Below, one piece after another: positions 12,256 through 23,159 of a DNA stretch of 64,000 bases. This stretch comes from Lunularia cruciata. Lineage: Eukaryota > Streptophyta > Marchantiopsida > Lunulariales > Lunulariaceae. The notes beneath the pieces are model-generated. The model did not search any database, was not told the DNA's origin, and saw only the letters and a program-made list of their open reading frames with translations. The translations under genes were made by a program, and so were the position numbers. Numbering within the stretch: the stretch's first letter is position 1; the number at the start of each line of letters is the position of its first letter. Location of the stretch: contig OX419762.1 in the NCBI GenBank assembly GCA_948567375.1, forward strand, positions 39,165,034 through 39,229,033, given 5' to 3'.

Positions 12256-13223
12256 TTGGGTTTCACTACCTCCCTCTTTCCCTCTATTGGCTCCCTCATA
12301 ACCCCTTCCTCCATGGTAAGTGGAATTTGGGCAATTCTTTTGGATATGGCCTCTTCCTCCACAACCAAAACAATTTCTATCATTGAAATTGTTGGCTGGT
12401 TGGCTGGTTGGCCTCCTCTATATGGATAGTTTCCATAACTCCTAGGCCCTCTCCCTACATTCTGATCCACCTCTCTCTTCTCCCATAGTTGCACCACATT
12501 GATCTTGAGATCCGCAAGTTGTTCTGTGATGGTTTGGAGTGGATCTTTTGGTGGAGGTGCAAGAACTGGAGCAACCACTACTTGTGGTGCAACCCTTGCC
12601 ACCAAAGTATCAGAAGTTCCACCATACTTGTAGCCTTGAGGAGGATGCACAACCTCCTTCACCACCAAATCACTCTCATCCCCTTCCAAACTCTCCTCCA
12701 TACGAATTGCGATCTTGATAGCTTCAACCTTGGAAGAAGGTTTCTCATATCTCACCTTGCTTCTAATTTGTGGTCTCAACCCTCCCACAAAATTCTTGGT
12801 GAGCATGGCCCCTATGCCAATCATTGTAGTCTCCACATCATCCCCACCCTTCCTCAACACTATGCGAAGTCTAGACTCCAACTTTTCCACTCTTTCCACA
12901 TAGACTCTCACTTTCTCTCCATCTCCTTGCTTGAGAAATGTAACCTCACTCATCAATTTCTCATAACTCTCATCACAAAGAAAGTTCTCAATGAGTGCTG
13001 AAGTCAAAGTCTCCCAAGACTCCTCTTTCCCCTCTCTCCTCTCTCTCTTTTGGTATTCTGACTCATACCATGTAAGTGATGCATCCTCAAAGAAATCTGG
13101 TAATAATGAGGTCCACTCATTCTTCCTCCTCTCATTGTTTCCTATGCAAGCTCTCTTGAAGTCTCTCACAAAGGCCTCCACATCTTCTCCATCCTTGCCA
13201 AAGAAAATCGGAAGTTTTCCCAT
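12222..13223 (-). pseudogene. A1 gag
   Basis: Starts MGKLPIFFGKDGEDVEAFVR and runs through a gag domain with FFEDASLTWYESEYQKR, YVERVEKLESRLR and NFVGGLRPQIRSKVRYEKP. The knuckle CFGCGGRGHIQKNC (CX2CX4HX4C) lies at about 12370-12325 but in a different frame. An 8-bp tandem duplication (GGCTGGTT twice, about 12398-12413), absent from A2, shifted the frame just before it. Gag packs the RNA. Apart from this shift the domain is complete. Confidence 0.85.
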
Positions 13224-13457
13224 CTTAACCCCTCACTATCTTTCTTTTCTCTCAATTTTTTTTTCTCTTTTCTTTTCTCTCACTCTATTACTAATAGAGT
13301 ATATACATGACTAACACCATCTGAGAATAATCCACTCTAGGGAACACAAAAGGTTAAGGTTGCTCCAAGATTTCTATAGCAACATCAAATCCTAGAGTGC
13401 ATATTAATCTAGCTCTCATGGATAGTTTATCCATAAGTTGAAAGATTATCTCCATCA

Positions 13458-13931
13458 CTAATCTTGAGAACTAGCTGATGAAGGTGGTAGTATTTCTGTA
13501 GCTGTACTAAGACTCTCTCCAAGATCCTTCACCAAAGTTTCCAAAAGTGCTTTTACTCCACTACACTCATGTCCTTTTGGAAGTCCTTCAACTCCACAAA
13601 CCTCACACAACTCCTTGGTCTTAGATCTTCTCCCTCCCAATCTTGGTGAAGAAGGTCCAACATGCAAACCCAAGTCAAGTAAGCCTCTCCTTTCCCTCAA
13701 CCTCTTGCTCTCAAAGGTCAATGGACATGAACTTGCCTTATGTCCCTTCTCTCCACATAGAAAGCACTTAGACTCACTCTTTCCTCCAAGTGGTGTAGGT
13801 TTTTGGATCCTCTCAATACTCTCTTCAAATTCTATTGTAAACTCTCTTTTCCTCAAATCAACCGCTACAATCACCTCAAACCCTTGGGGAACCTTGCATA
13901 ATCTAAATCTCCACTCTTGATGACCCTCCAT
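13458..13931 (-). CDS. A-family ORF1 with CCHC knuckle (A1 copy)
   Basis: An intact 157-residue frame lies upstream of gag and is separated from it by about 235 bp. It begins MEGHQEWRFRLCKVPQGFEV. At about residues 56-69 it has CFLCGEKGHKASSC, a perfect CX2CX4HX4C knuckle. At about residues 108-122 a second Cys/His cluster, CEVCGVEGLPKGHEC, follows. The middle is rich in arginine. The A2 copy (28217-28690) is also intact and the same length, with about a dozen substitutions. Ogre-type relatives are known to carry an extra ORF before gag, but I do not recognise this protein. RNA binding is a reasonable inference from the knuckle. Confidence 0.75.
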   Translation of the reverse strand: MEGHQEWRFRLCKVPQGFEVIVAVDLRKREFTIEFEESIERIQKPTPLGGKSESKCFLCGEKGHKASSCPLTFESKRLRERRGLLDLGLHVGPSSPRLGGRRSKTKELCEVCGVEGLPKGHECSGVKALLETLVKDLGESLSTATEILPPSSASSQD

Positions 13932-14770
13932 GTTCCCAAGATGAATCTAAACACTCAAACATGCTTTTTGTTGATCTCAAACTTCTCATGCATGAGATCT
14001 CCACTTTGCAGAATTGACCCTTCCTCACAATATCACTCAAATCTCCAACCAATATCTCACAGTCCTCTGAAATTTTTTTTGCACTTCATCACAACTCCAG
14101 GGCGTCCCTCCCTGCAAAATTTCAGATCTTTTCATCGAGCCATTTGGCCTAGACACCTTTCTATTCAGCACCCATATTTCAGATTTGGTCTGAAAACCAC
14201 CCCCCTCACTTTAAAAACTCATTTCTCTTTGCTCAAGAACGATCTCTCTCTAATTTTTGTAGCAGCAGCTAGAATAAGATGCCCTAATTTTTCTGGGAAA
14301 TTTTCAAGACAATTCACTGAAAATTGAAGAAATGGCAGACTCTGTACAATTTTCGAGAGAGCATGTAGTTGTAGGAGCACTTTACCCTATCAACTTTCAA
14401 AAATTCTAGCCCAGTGCGCATAGAAGCTCTCACAATAATTTCAAGTGTGCTAACTGAAAGATAACCCAAGCTATCATGTGTAGAAATCTCAAGTCCATAT
14501 CTCAAACTTGAGATTTTACCCAAAATCACCTTAATCCCCAAAATCTGCAATCCACCTCACACAATCTCTCCAATTCCTCTCATGTGTACAAGATGTACAA
14601 AATCACCTCAAAGACATCATAATGAACTACAGGGTATACAAATGTATCTTGGTTCTCTAACATAAGTTCAGCCCTCTACTCTCCTAATGTTCTCTCCAAG
14701 TGAGCTCTCATAGCCTCCTTCTGCCTAATGTAGAATTGGACGCGGAACATTATCTTGCCTTCTAAAGAGG
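13932..14770 (-). other. A1 5' leader
   Basis: This 0.84-kb untranslated leader lies between primer site and ORF1, rich in short CT-tracts on the plus strand. No further gene was seen. It is shared with A2 (28691-29529) at high identity. Confidence 0.7.
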
Positions 14771-14786
14771 TCCCGGCAACGGACCA
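14771..14786 (-). other. A1 primer binding site
   Basis: In element sense it reads TGGTCCGTTGCCGGGA, five bases after the LTR end. This resembles the Asp-tRNA-type site TGGCGCCGTTGCCGGGGA used by Athila-like elements, with small changes near the start. Confidence 0.6.
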
Positions 14787-14791
14787 AAAAA

Positions 14792-15483
14792 TGTGAGCCG
14801 GCCTGTCTCTCACTCAGGATGAACCTCTTATGGCTATTATTTTAGCGCACCATGGACTAAGAAGGCAAGGAACCCCAACACCATCATACTCCTCCAAGGC
14901 TAACACTCCAAGACTCAAGACATTGCTCACTAGAGAACTCAATGAGAGAGAGATAGTTGCAAATGAAAGGATGATGAGTACCTCCTCACCCCTTGTTTAT
15001 ATACTTGTGAAATAGTTACATACCAAAGTTACTAATTACCATAGTAACTCAAGTTACTAGACTAAAAGTCAAGTAAAGTCAAAAAGTAGAAAGGAATATC
15101 CATTCACATGGGCATATTCCCCTAAGCATGTGGTCTTATCTTGACCCAACCACTAAGTCAAGGATTCCTTCACATGGGCTATCCTTGGACTAAAGAAGAA
15201 TCCAAAACAAAAAGGCTTGCAAGCCCAAGAGTTCTCAACTCTTTCCTCAAAGCCAAACACCTAGGAATAATACCAAGTCAACACACTAAAATCCAAAATA
15301 GTGGTGCTGATCTTTTCTACTTCCTCTAAAGTAAGGTCTCATCTATCTTAGCTATGACTAACTTTAGCTAACCATGACTAATATAGAACCATCCTTTATC
15401 TCTATATAAATAATATCTCTTAAGTACTTGTAATACCAAGCTAAATATCACAATACCACACACATGCACAAATGGGTGTTACA
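14792..15483 (-). repeat. A1 5' LTR
   Basis: It is 692 bp long and starts TGTAACACCC and ends GGCCGGCTCACA in element sense. It differs from the 3' LTR at about a dozen positions (under 2%) by eye, so A1 is fairly young. A TATATAAAC box in sense orientation lies at plus-strand 14995-15004. Confidence 0.92.
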
Positions 15484-16255
15484 GGGCGACTTCAAAAAGT
15501 TGCCAAGATGGAGTTTGTGGAACAAAATGATCACGGAAACAAAGAATCCCAGTAGGAGATTTTGAGCTGCCCATTGGGAGCTTGATTAGTTCCAATGGGA
15601 TTGAAGGCTCAACCTATGCAATTTTGCTTCACTTGCAAGGTACGATATCTAATTGAGGTTGTAGGATCTTGGTTGATTTTGGAAGTTTGGAGAATTGCAT
15701 GTTTATGCAAGGAGCAAAGGAATTGGGTATTCCTATCAAGCCAATGATTAGAACGAGATTGATGATGGTAGACAAGGTTCTGCATTCCATACCTCACATC
15801 CTATTACCTTCAAGATTGGGAAGGAGTATTTGGAGTGTATGAAGTTTGTAGTGGCACCTCTACATTATGATATCATTCTGGGTCTACCTTGGTTTGAACG
15901 TCATAAGGTTCAATTCAATTGGACCCCGATGAAAAATTCAAGTACAACACCTAGGTAAGAATTTCCGATTAGGTTGTTTGGCACCTCTGAGTAAGACACC
16001 TAAGAATAGTCAATCTCAAGGTGGGAAGTTTGTCAAGAAGGTAACCATAGAGCAAACCTTTAAGGGAGATGAGTCCCAAGATAGGAAGTTTGCCAGGAAG
16101 GCAACCATGGAGTAAGCTTGGAAGAGAGATGAGTCCCTAGAAAAGAAGTTGGTTAGTAAAGCAGCCATAGAGCAATCTTTGGAGGAAGATAAGTCTATAT
16201 TCATAGGTTGAGGTATGGCCTTCAGGATCAAGTTATTGCAAGGGAGTACTCTAGT
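15484..16255 (+). pseudogene. B1 gag end, protease and linker
   Basis: This continues B1 gag after A1: the junction reads straight on when A1 and one GGGC are removed. Around 15600-15740 a decayed protease reads ILVDFGSLENCM (B2 has LVDSGSSENCM, an aspartic protease DSG). At about 16018-16200 there are three copies of a roughly 60-bp unit encoding a KF-K--IEQ-----DES pattern, also present in B2. Several stops and shifts are present. Confidence 0.65.
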
Positions 16256-17500
16256 GAGTAGACCAATCTATCGGCTCTCACCAAAGGAGTTGGAGGAGTT
16301 GCAAATAACACTTACAAAGTTGTTGGAGAAGTACTTCATATGAGATAGTACCTCTCCTTGGGGAGCATCGGTACTATTTGTTCCAAAGAATGATGGAGAA
16401 CTTTGTTTTTATATTGATTACTGTGGGCTCAATAAGCAAACCGTGAAGAATGCATATCCATTGCCTTGAATTGATGACTTGCTTGATCAACTAAGTGGAG
16501 CACATTACTTTTCCAAGTTGGATCTTTGTAGTGGCTATTGGCAAATTCCTATTGATTGAGAGGATGTGAAAAAGACTACCTTTCGTACAAGGTATGGGCA
16601 TTTTGAGTGGAGAGTTCTACCTTTTGGACTCACTAATGCTCCAGCGGTCTTCATGGATCAGATGCATTGGATGTTGGATGGATTGTTGGATCGGTCCGTG
16701 GTGGTATTCTTGGATGATATTTTAATCTATAGTTAGATAGAGGCAAAACACATGAATCATGTGTAAGAAATCCTAAGACGACTACAATAATGGAAATTTT
16801 ACTATAAGAAGTCAAAGTGTACCTTTTGGCAGAAGGAGGTTACCTTCTTGGGTCATAAGATCTCATCAGAGGGGATCAAGATGGAAGAAGAGAAAATCAA
16901 GGCCATTACTGATTGGCCTACCCCAAAGGATACTACAGAAGTACAGGCGTTCAACAGATTGGCTAGTTTTTACCAATGGTTCATCCACTATTATGTTCAT
17001 GTGGTTGCACCATTGACTGACCTCTTGGGAAAGAACTCAAGTTTTCAGTGGACCACCCAACATGAAGAAGCATTCCAAAAGTTAAAGCATATGGTGTCTT
17101 CAAGACCCATTCTTCAACCATATGATCTTCAACTACCTTGTGTGGTTGATTTTGATGCTTCTAACTTTGCAATTGGAGCTTTGTTGTAACAAGAATTCCT
17201 AGATGGACTACATCCCATTGCCTTTGTGTCTCACTAACTAAATACAACTGAAAGAAATTACTCTGCTCGAGATCAAGAACCACTTGCAATGGTATATGCC
17301 ACCAAGGTATGGAGGCATTATCTCTTGGGGAAACAAGTGATTATGCAAACTGATCATAAGCCATTATTGCAGACCTTATACTTGGAACGCATGAAGAGTC
17401 GACATCATTGATGGGAAGAGCAACTTCAATTGTTTGACATCAAACTTGAGTACAAACTAGGTTGGTTCCATGTCATCCCTAATGCTCTATCATGAAGACC
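16256..17500 (+). pseudogene. B1 reverse transcriptase-RNase H
   Basis: RT motifs are readable: [44 protein letters not shown]-like segments, [17 protein letters not shown] and the catalytic [12 protein letters not shown] at about 16700-16735. An open 113-codon piece (16848-17189) carries the connection and the start of RNase H, including VVDFDASNFAIGALL. RNase H ends near HVIPNALS. At least ten in-frame stops show it is dead. Confidence 0.8.
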
Positions 17501-17867
17501 TGATTTGAAGTCTCTTCCTCTCATCACAACGGCAATTACAATGGTGTCACTTGACCCCAAGGTCCATAACAAGTTTTGGTCAGCTCTACAACAAGATCTC
17601 TTCTTCCAAATGGTACATGGTTGTCTGATAGCAAGAAATAAGGAGTACAACACCTTTTCCTTCAAGGAAGGCCTTCTATTCCATGCAGACTGGATCTATG
17701 TTCCAGCAAAAGGTGATCTCTGACTTGTGTGCCTTCAAGAAGCCCATAATCTACCAATAGCTGGTCACATGGGGGTAGACAAGGCCTTGGGCACCCTCCA
17801 ACGCTAATGGTGGTGGCCCAACATGACACGAGCTGTTTGGGAGTTTGTCCAATTGTAAGAGAATTAT
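17501..17867 (+). pseudogene. B1 integrase, N-terminal part
   Basis: The frame reads SLPLITTAITMVSLDPK, then HADWIYVPAKGDL, then the histidine part of the zinc-binding end (HNLPIAGHMGVDKALGTLQR). It stops where C1 entered, at ATTAT 17863-17867. The partner part resumes at 32960. Confidence 0.75.
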
Positions 17868-18582
17868 TGTAATACCAAGAGCTAGCCATATGATCTAGAA
17901 TAATGTTATACATGATGGTCAAAATAGATAAGATAGAAGTATCACCAAAAGAGTATTTTTACTAATAGTGCAGAAACCAAAATAGACTTGAGAACCTTAG
18001 AACCAATAGCTAGACATATGATTTAAAGGTGAGAATTGGTTTGGTAACATCTGGAAGTATGTTACACATGATGGACTAAATAGATCAAAAAGAGGTATCA
18101 CCAAAAGAGGACTTCTACTAATAAAGTAGGAACCAAAATATGCTTGAAATCTTTGAAGGCAATTTTGGAGGCCTAAACGGATGAATTAGGCCTCGAAAAT
18201 GTGTAGATGCCCCCCCCCCCAAATGGAGGAAAGGCTGGCCCTCCCTCCCAACTGCTTTGTCTTATTGAGAGCTTTCCAACGATACCTTACTCACTTGATT
18301 CTAAGATTCCTATAGGAAGATTCCCTAAAAGATTCCCTTTAGTCAAAGCTTGTTTGACCAACCAGATACGACCTAGACCAGACATGTTACCCATCCAAGT
18401 AAGTAACCCAAGGGTAGAGCTTTCTGACATGTCACCTATTTGTGTCCCTAATCCTATGGTGGAGCTTCCTTGGAGTAGATCTTCTTTGTCTATATAATAA
18501 AGAGAAGGTGCTCCTTTGGGGCATCAAATGTTTGAGTGTGCAATCGGTGTTTTCTCTCTTCTCTTGTCCTCGGAGTATTATA
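17868..18582 (+). repeat. C1 5' LTR
   Basis: It is 715 bp long and lacks a roughly 27-bp segment near 17888 that is present in the 3' copy. It has a run of 11 C residues near 18210 and a TATA-type box TATATAATAA at 18491-18500. The last bases read TATTATA where the family has TATTACA. Confidence 0.9.
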
Positions 18583-18583
18583 A

Positions 18584-18595
18584 TGGTATCAGAGC
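18584..18595 (+). other. C1 primer binding site
   Basis: TGGTATCAGAGC lies one base after the LTR and is complementary to initiator methionine tRNA. Confidence 0.9.
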
Positions 18596-19185
18596 TAGTG
18601 TTTTAGTCCAAGAGAGTGGATCACCCCTCTTGGAATAACATAAACTACTAAAATTGAGTAATTTAAGGTGGAGAACATAGAGTAATTGCTAGACTTAGGA
18701 AGGACTTTAGAGAGCCAATGGGATGGATGCACTAGGAGGAAAATTTCCCGCACCTAGCTTTCTATTCTCAAACCCATTCCACATCAAGGTTATGTACATC
18801 TAGCTTGAGCAAATGAGGGTATCGCTAGTTTATCACTTTGGTGCAAAATTCATGGACAGAGTGATTCACTCACCAAACTCGGTGATTCTACTTGTGATGA
18901 TATATGACAAAGAGTGGGATTTGACAATCTACATTCTATTATGAGAATAAAGATATGAATGTCCCAAATCCTCTCCCTTTCAACACTCAAGTAGAAATCC
19001 ATTATGTAGTGAGACCGAAAGTGATGTTTAGAGATTTTGTGGTTAGGAATTTTGGTGAGGAGTATTATCAACGAGTGATAGCTTTTGAGGTCCGAATGGT
19101 AGTTCAGATAGTTTGTGCGCCTTCCAGAGTGATTATATTGACTCTGTATTGAAGTAGACATTAGCAATTGAGTGTTGCAGGAACC
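18596..19185 (+). other. C1 leader
   Basis: This untranslated stretch lies between primer site and gag start and is shared with C2 (48008-48579). No gene was seen in it. Confidence 0.6.
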
Positions 19186-20271
19186 ATGGATCCGCAATTG
19201 CAAGAGCTGGTGCAAGGAATGCAAGGGATGTTGAATGAATTTTGAGAGATTAAGATGACCATGGAGACATTACAAAGTCAAGTGCAGATCCTCAGGAACG
19301 ATCAAGCCATGCAAGAAGAAGAGCCATCTCAAAACCCAATACCTATGACTAAAGTACTTGGAGAGGCACCTGTGTCTATGAACCCTATAAATGATGAAGC
19401 CATATTGCTACTTCGGATGAAGAAGACCTGCAACATCAAGCCTTACAAGGAGCAGCGTACGATGGGAGTAGTGGAAAATTGGATCTCAAGAATAAATTGA
19501 TCTTTCCGATTGTTCTCAATAGAGATCACAGAGCATGCTGCAGGCGTGTTTGCATGTGGGTACTTGACTGATAAAGCCCTCACATGGTATGATGATTGGG
19601 AATGCTCCATGTTGGCAGAGAGAAGGGAGGTCACATGGACAGCAATGCAAGAAGGATTGTTGAAGAATTTCCAATCGACGGATTTTGTGCAGAAAGCTCG
19701 AACCCGACTATGGGAATTGAGACAAAAGAATAGCGTACAAGAGTATGTGGAGGTATTTCTGGATCTACAAGTCACAATTACTAGCATGAGTCTTGCAGAG
19801 GCTCTCAACAATTTCAAACGAGGGTTGAAAGAGTGGATTCGCCAAGAAGTCATGGTGCAAAATCCTCGCACAATATTTGAAGCCATTGCTTGTGCGTAGA
19901 GAATAGCAAGAGCATTAGGCGGAGGTGAAGGAGTAGTTCCACCTCAACATTATCGGGTAGAAAAGCCACACATGGGTGGACCAGTACCAATGAAATTGGG
20001 CAACCTTTGATTTTGGGATTGAGGAGCACAACTGCTTCAAGGGGAGCGTGGACTGGTAGAAGAACAAAGAGATGGAGTCCCACGAGGAGACGACACTCAA
20101 GGAGAACAATGCTATTGTTACAATTGTGGTTGTATTGGGCACATATCTACCAATTGTTGCACTTGCTTGCCTAGAGGCCCTCGGCCTTCATACAAGCAAT
20201 CTTTGAACAACATGGAGAGGCACATTGAAGAAGAGGAGGTGGAAATCACTTTGGAAAACAAAGATTGCTAG
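19186..20271 (+). pseudogene. C1 gag
   Basis: It starts at ATG 19186 (MDPQLQELVQGMQGMLNEF, preceded by GAACC), then a stop, then METLQSQVQILRND. The gag domain includes EITEHAAGVFACGYLTDKAL, TWTAMQEGLLKNF and LNNFKRGLKEWIRQEVM. The zinc knuckle CYNCGCIGHISTNC (CX2CX4HX4C) is at 20116-20157. A TGA at about 19498, between NWISRIN and SFRLFS, occurs at the same codon in C2. Gag stops at TAG 20269-20271 while pol is open in the -1 frame from 20265, suggesting frameshift expression in the live family. Confidence 0.82.
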
Positions 20272-22300
20272 TAAATGTACCTCGCGGCCTTATTGGCTCA
20301 ATAAGGAAGCAAAGAAGCGAGGGAAGGAAGAAGAATAATGTGCAAAGATCCCAAAAGACAACCTCACAATTGATTGTCGTGAATGGAATCCTAGAAGGTA
20401 ATCAAGTGAAAGTATTAATAGATCCGGGAGCAATAGAGAATTTTTTGTCTTGCTCTGTTGCAATAAGATTGGGAATGGATCTAGAGAGAGATGGGAGTGA
20501 AGAAGTAGAGTTACCTAATGGGCAAACAAAGAGGATTGAATCATTACCTAGACGAGTAACCCTCTCTATAGGAGAATATCATGAAGCAATTGAGTGGCAA
20601 GTATTACTGTTAGCTTGTTATGATGCAATTTTAGGCATGCCATGGATGGAGCAGTACAACCCTATGGTGGATTGGAGGAAGAAAGGAGTGAGAACCCACC
20701 AATGGTCAATCATTGGGGTTAAAGAAAAATCACACAGGCAGAAATTGCCTCTATATGTCATAGGGATGGCAACTGTCTGTAAGACCGATAAATGTTTTAT
20801 GGGTCTAATAAGAGAAGTCCAGAGTGCACAACTTGATAGACACATTCCTGAGAAATTGAAAGATGTGGTGGATGAGTTTCAAGGTGTCTTTCCTGATGAT
20901 CTACCCTCAAGATTACCACCAAAAAGGCGAGTAGATCACAAAATTGAGACACTCTCGGGGAAGACACCTCCTTGTAGGCCCTATATTGCCTATCACCTCA
21001 TGAGTTGGAGGAGTGTAAGACTCAAATTGAAGAGATCCTGCAGAAAGGGTTCATCTAACCTAGCGTATCACCATATGGGGCCTCTATCTTGTTTGTGAAG
21101 AAGAAGGATGGTACAATGCGCATGTGCATTGACTATCGAGGTCTCAATCAGCAAACAGTGAAGAACAAATACCCCTTACCTGGCATGGATGACCTATTTG
21201 ATCAACTCTATAGAGCGAGATACTTCACCAAATTGGACTTGTAGAGCGGTTACAATCAAATCCAAATTGCAGAGGATGATGTGTACAAAATTGCCTTTCG
21301 AACCAAGTATGGCCACTTTGAGTATCTTGTGATGCCTTTTGGCCTCACCAGTGCACCTGCCATTTTCATGAGTCTAATGAATGACATATTTTGTCCATAA
21401 TTGGATAAGTCTATTATCGTGTTCTTGGATGATATCTTAGTATATAGTAGCATGATGATAGAACACAAACAACATCTACAAGAGGTCTCCCAGATTCTAA
21501 GATAGAATCAATTGTACGCCAAAATCTCAAAGTGCGAGTTTGGCAAGTCTGAAGTAGACTACTTGGGGCATAGGGTAAGTGCAGAGGGCATTCAAGTATT
21601 GATAGATAAAATAGAGGTCATTCAAAAATGGAGTGCCCAAGAAGATCAGACTCAACTTAAGAGCTTCTTGGGGTTGACAAGATTCTATTGTAGATTTGTC
21701 AAGGACTTCTCCAAGGTTGCACAACCCTTAATGGCACTACTTGGCAAGGGGAAGAAGTGGACATGAGGAACTACACAAGAGTTGGCCTTTCAAGAATTGA
21801 AAGCCACCTTGCTACATGCACCAATCTTGAAGTGGTATGACCCAAAACGTCTAATCAAGTTGGCTACAAATGCATCAGGCATAGCAATAAGAGCAGTCCT
21901 CCAACAAGAGTGGTATGATGGATGGCATCTAATTGCATATTTCTCTCAAAAGTTATTACCGGCAGAGCGCAACTACCACACCACAGAACGAGAAGAGTTG
22001 GCCATTGTTCTAGCAACCAAGCATTGGAAGCACTATCTGGGCAAGAAGGCATTTCTAGTAGAGACAAACCACAAACCTCTAGTCTACCTCAAGACGCAGA
22101 AGGATCTATCTCATTGCCAAATTTGGTGGGCAGAGTGGCAACAATGCTTCAACATGACAATCACCTATGTGGAAGGTAAGAAGCAACTTGCAGATGCATT
22201 CACCCCCATGCCAATGGCAAACAACTTGGTGGCAGAGGTTAAGATTAACCCTGAATTCTGGCTAGAGATTCTAGCTGCTACAAAAACTGATCCCTAGATT
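20265..22300 (+). pseudogene. C1 protease, reverse transcriptase and RNase H
   Basis: Protease appears as VLIDPGAIENFLSCSVAIRLG. RT follows with [49 protein letters not shown] and the catalytic [11 protein letters not shown] at about 21420-21450. The RT-RNase H link has [20 protein letters not shown]; RNase H has LATNASGIAIRAVLQQEW (a D replaced by N) and EREELAIVLATKHWKHYL. A frameshift lies near 20980 and several TAG/TGA stops follow. C2 gives the nearly uninterrupted version. Confidence 0.85.
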
Positions 22301-22436
22301 ATAGAAGCGCAATCATCCAAAGGTGTCACCAGCACCCAAGGACTCACCTTTTGGGATGGCAGATTATGGATCCCAAATATCCCCAAATTATGCACCACCA
22401 TTCTAGCGGAATGTCATGATTCAGCCATTGCAGCTG
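22301..22436 (+). pseudogene. C1 integrase start, up to the A2 insertion
   Basis: It reads GLTFWDGRLWIPN and CHDSAIAA, matching C2, then meets A2 after CAGCTG. The partner part resumes at 30938 with AHVGVNKTLDEVKRHYYW. Confidence 0.75.
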
Positions 22437-23128
22437 TGTGAGCCGGCCTGTCTCTCACTCAAGATGAACCTCAGATGGCTACAATGGTAGCGCAACATTG
22501 ACTAAAAAGGCAAGGAACCCCAAATCCATCATATTCCTCCAAGGCTAACACTCCAAGACTCAAGACATTGCTCACTACAGAACTCAATGAGAGAGAGATA
22601 GTTGCAAATGAAAAGATGATGAGTACTTCCTCACCCCTTGTTTATATACTTGTGAAATAGTTATGCACCAAAATTACTAATTACTGGAGTAACTCAAATT
22701 ACTAGACTAAAAGTCAAGTAAAGTCAAAAAGTAGAAAGGAATATCCATTCACATTGGTATATTCCCCTAAGCATGTGATCTTATCTTGACCCAACCACTA
22801 AGTCAAGGATTCCTTCACATGGGCTATCCTTGGACTAAAGAAGAATCCAAAACAAAAAGGCTTGCAAGCCCAAGGGTTCTCAACTCTTTTGTCAAAGCCA
22901 AACACCTAGGAATAATACCAAGTCAACACACTAGAATCCAAAATAGTGGTGCTCATCTTTTCCACTTCCTCTAAAGTAAGGTCCCCACTATCTTAACAAT
23001 GACTAACTTTAGCTAATCATGACTAATATAGAATCATCCTTTATCTCTATATAAATAATATCTCTCAAGTACTTGTAATATCAATCTAAATATCACAATA
23101 TCACACACATGCACAAATAGGTGTTACA
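22437..23128 (-). repeat. A2 3' LTR
   Basis: It is 692 bp long and ends GGCCGGCTCACA in element sense. It shares subfamily-specific variants with the A2 5' LTR and with A4 (for example the sequence around the second TTACT palindrome), not with A1 and A3. The purine-rich CCGGGGGTAAA lies just outside on the pol side. Confidence 0.92.
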
Positions 23129-23159
23129 TTTACCCCCGGACTAAGTTTTCACTTTGTCC

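Larger units (their letters stand above)
7650..15483 (-). mobile_element. A1: non-chromovirus Ty3/gypsy element
   Basis: A full-length element of 7,834 bp on the minus strand has two 692-bp LTRs (7650-8341 and 14792-15483) that differ at about a dozen positions by eye. The order from 5' on the minus strand is LTR, primer site, leader, ORF1, gag, protease, RT-RNase H, integrase, LTR. The target duplication is 4 bp, GGGC (7646-7649 and 15484-15487). The RT and integrase motifs and the Asp-type primer site resemble the Tat/Athila side of plant Ty3/gypsy. There is no chromodomain. It interrupts B1 gag; the B2 sequence shows the uninterrupted site. It is the best-preserved A copy, with a handful of stops. 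Confidence 0.93.

Noticed and set aside
12489-13001. 170-codon plus-strand open frame
   Set aside because: It is the antisense shadow of A1 gag, which has clear gag motifs on the minus strand.
7645-15488. 5-bp target duplication for A1
   Set aside because: TGGGC on the left does not equal GGGCG on the right; only GGGC repeats.
18205-18225. Poly-C tract as a regulatory element
   Set aside because: The run is in both C1 LTRs with different length and is absent as a long run from C2, so it looks like slippage.
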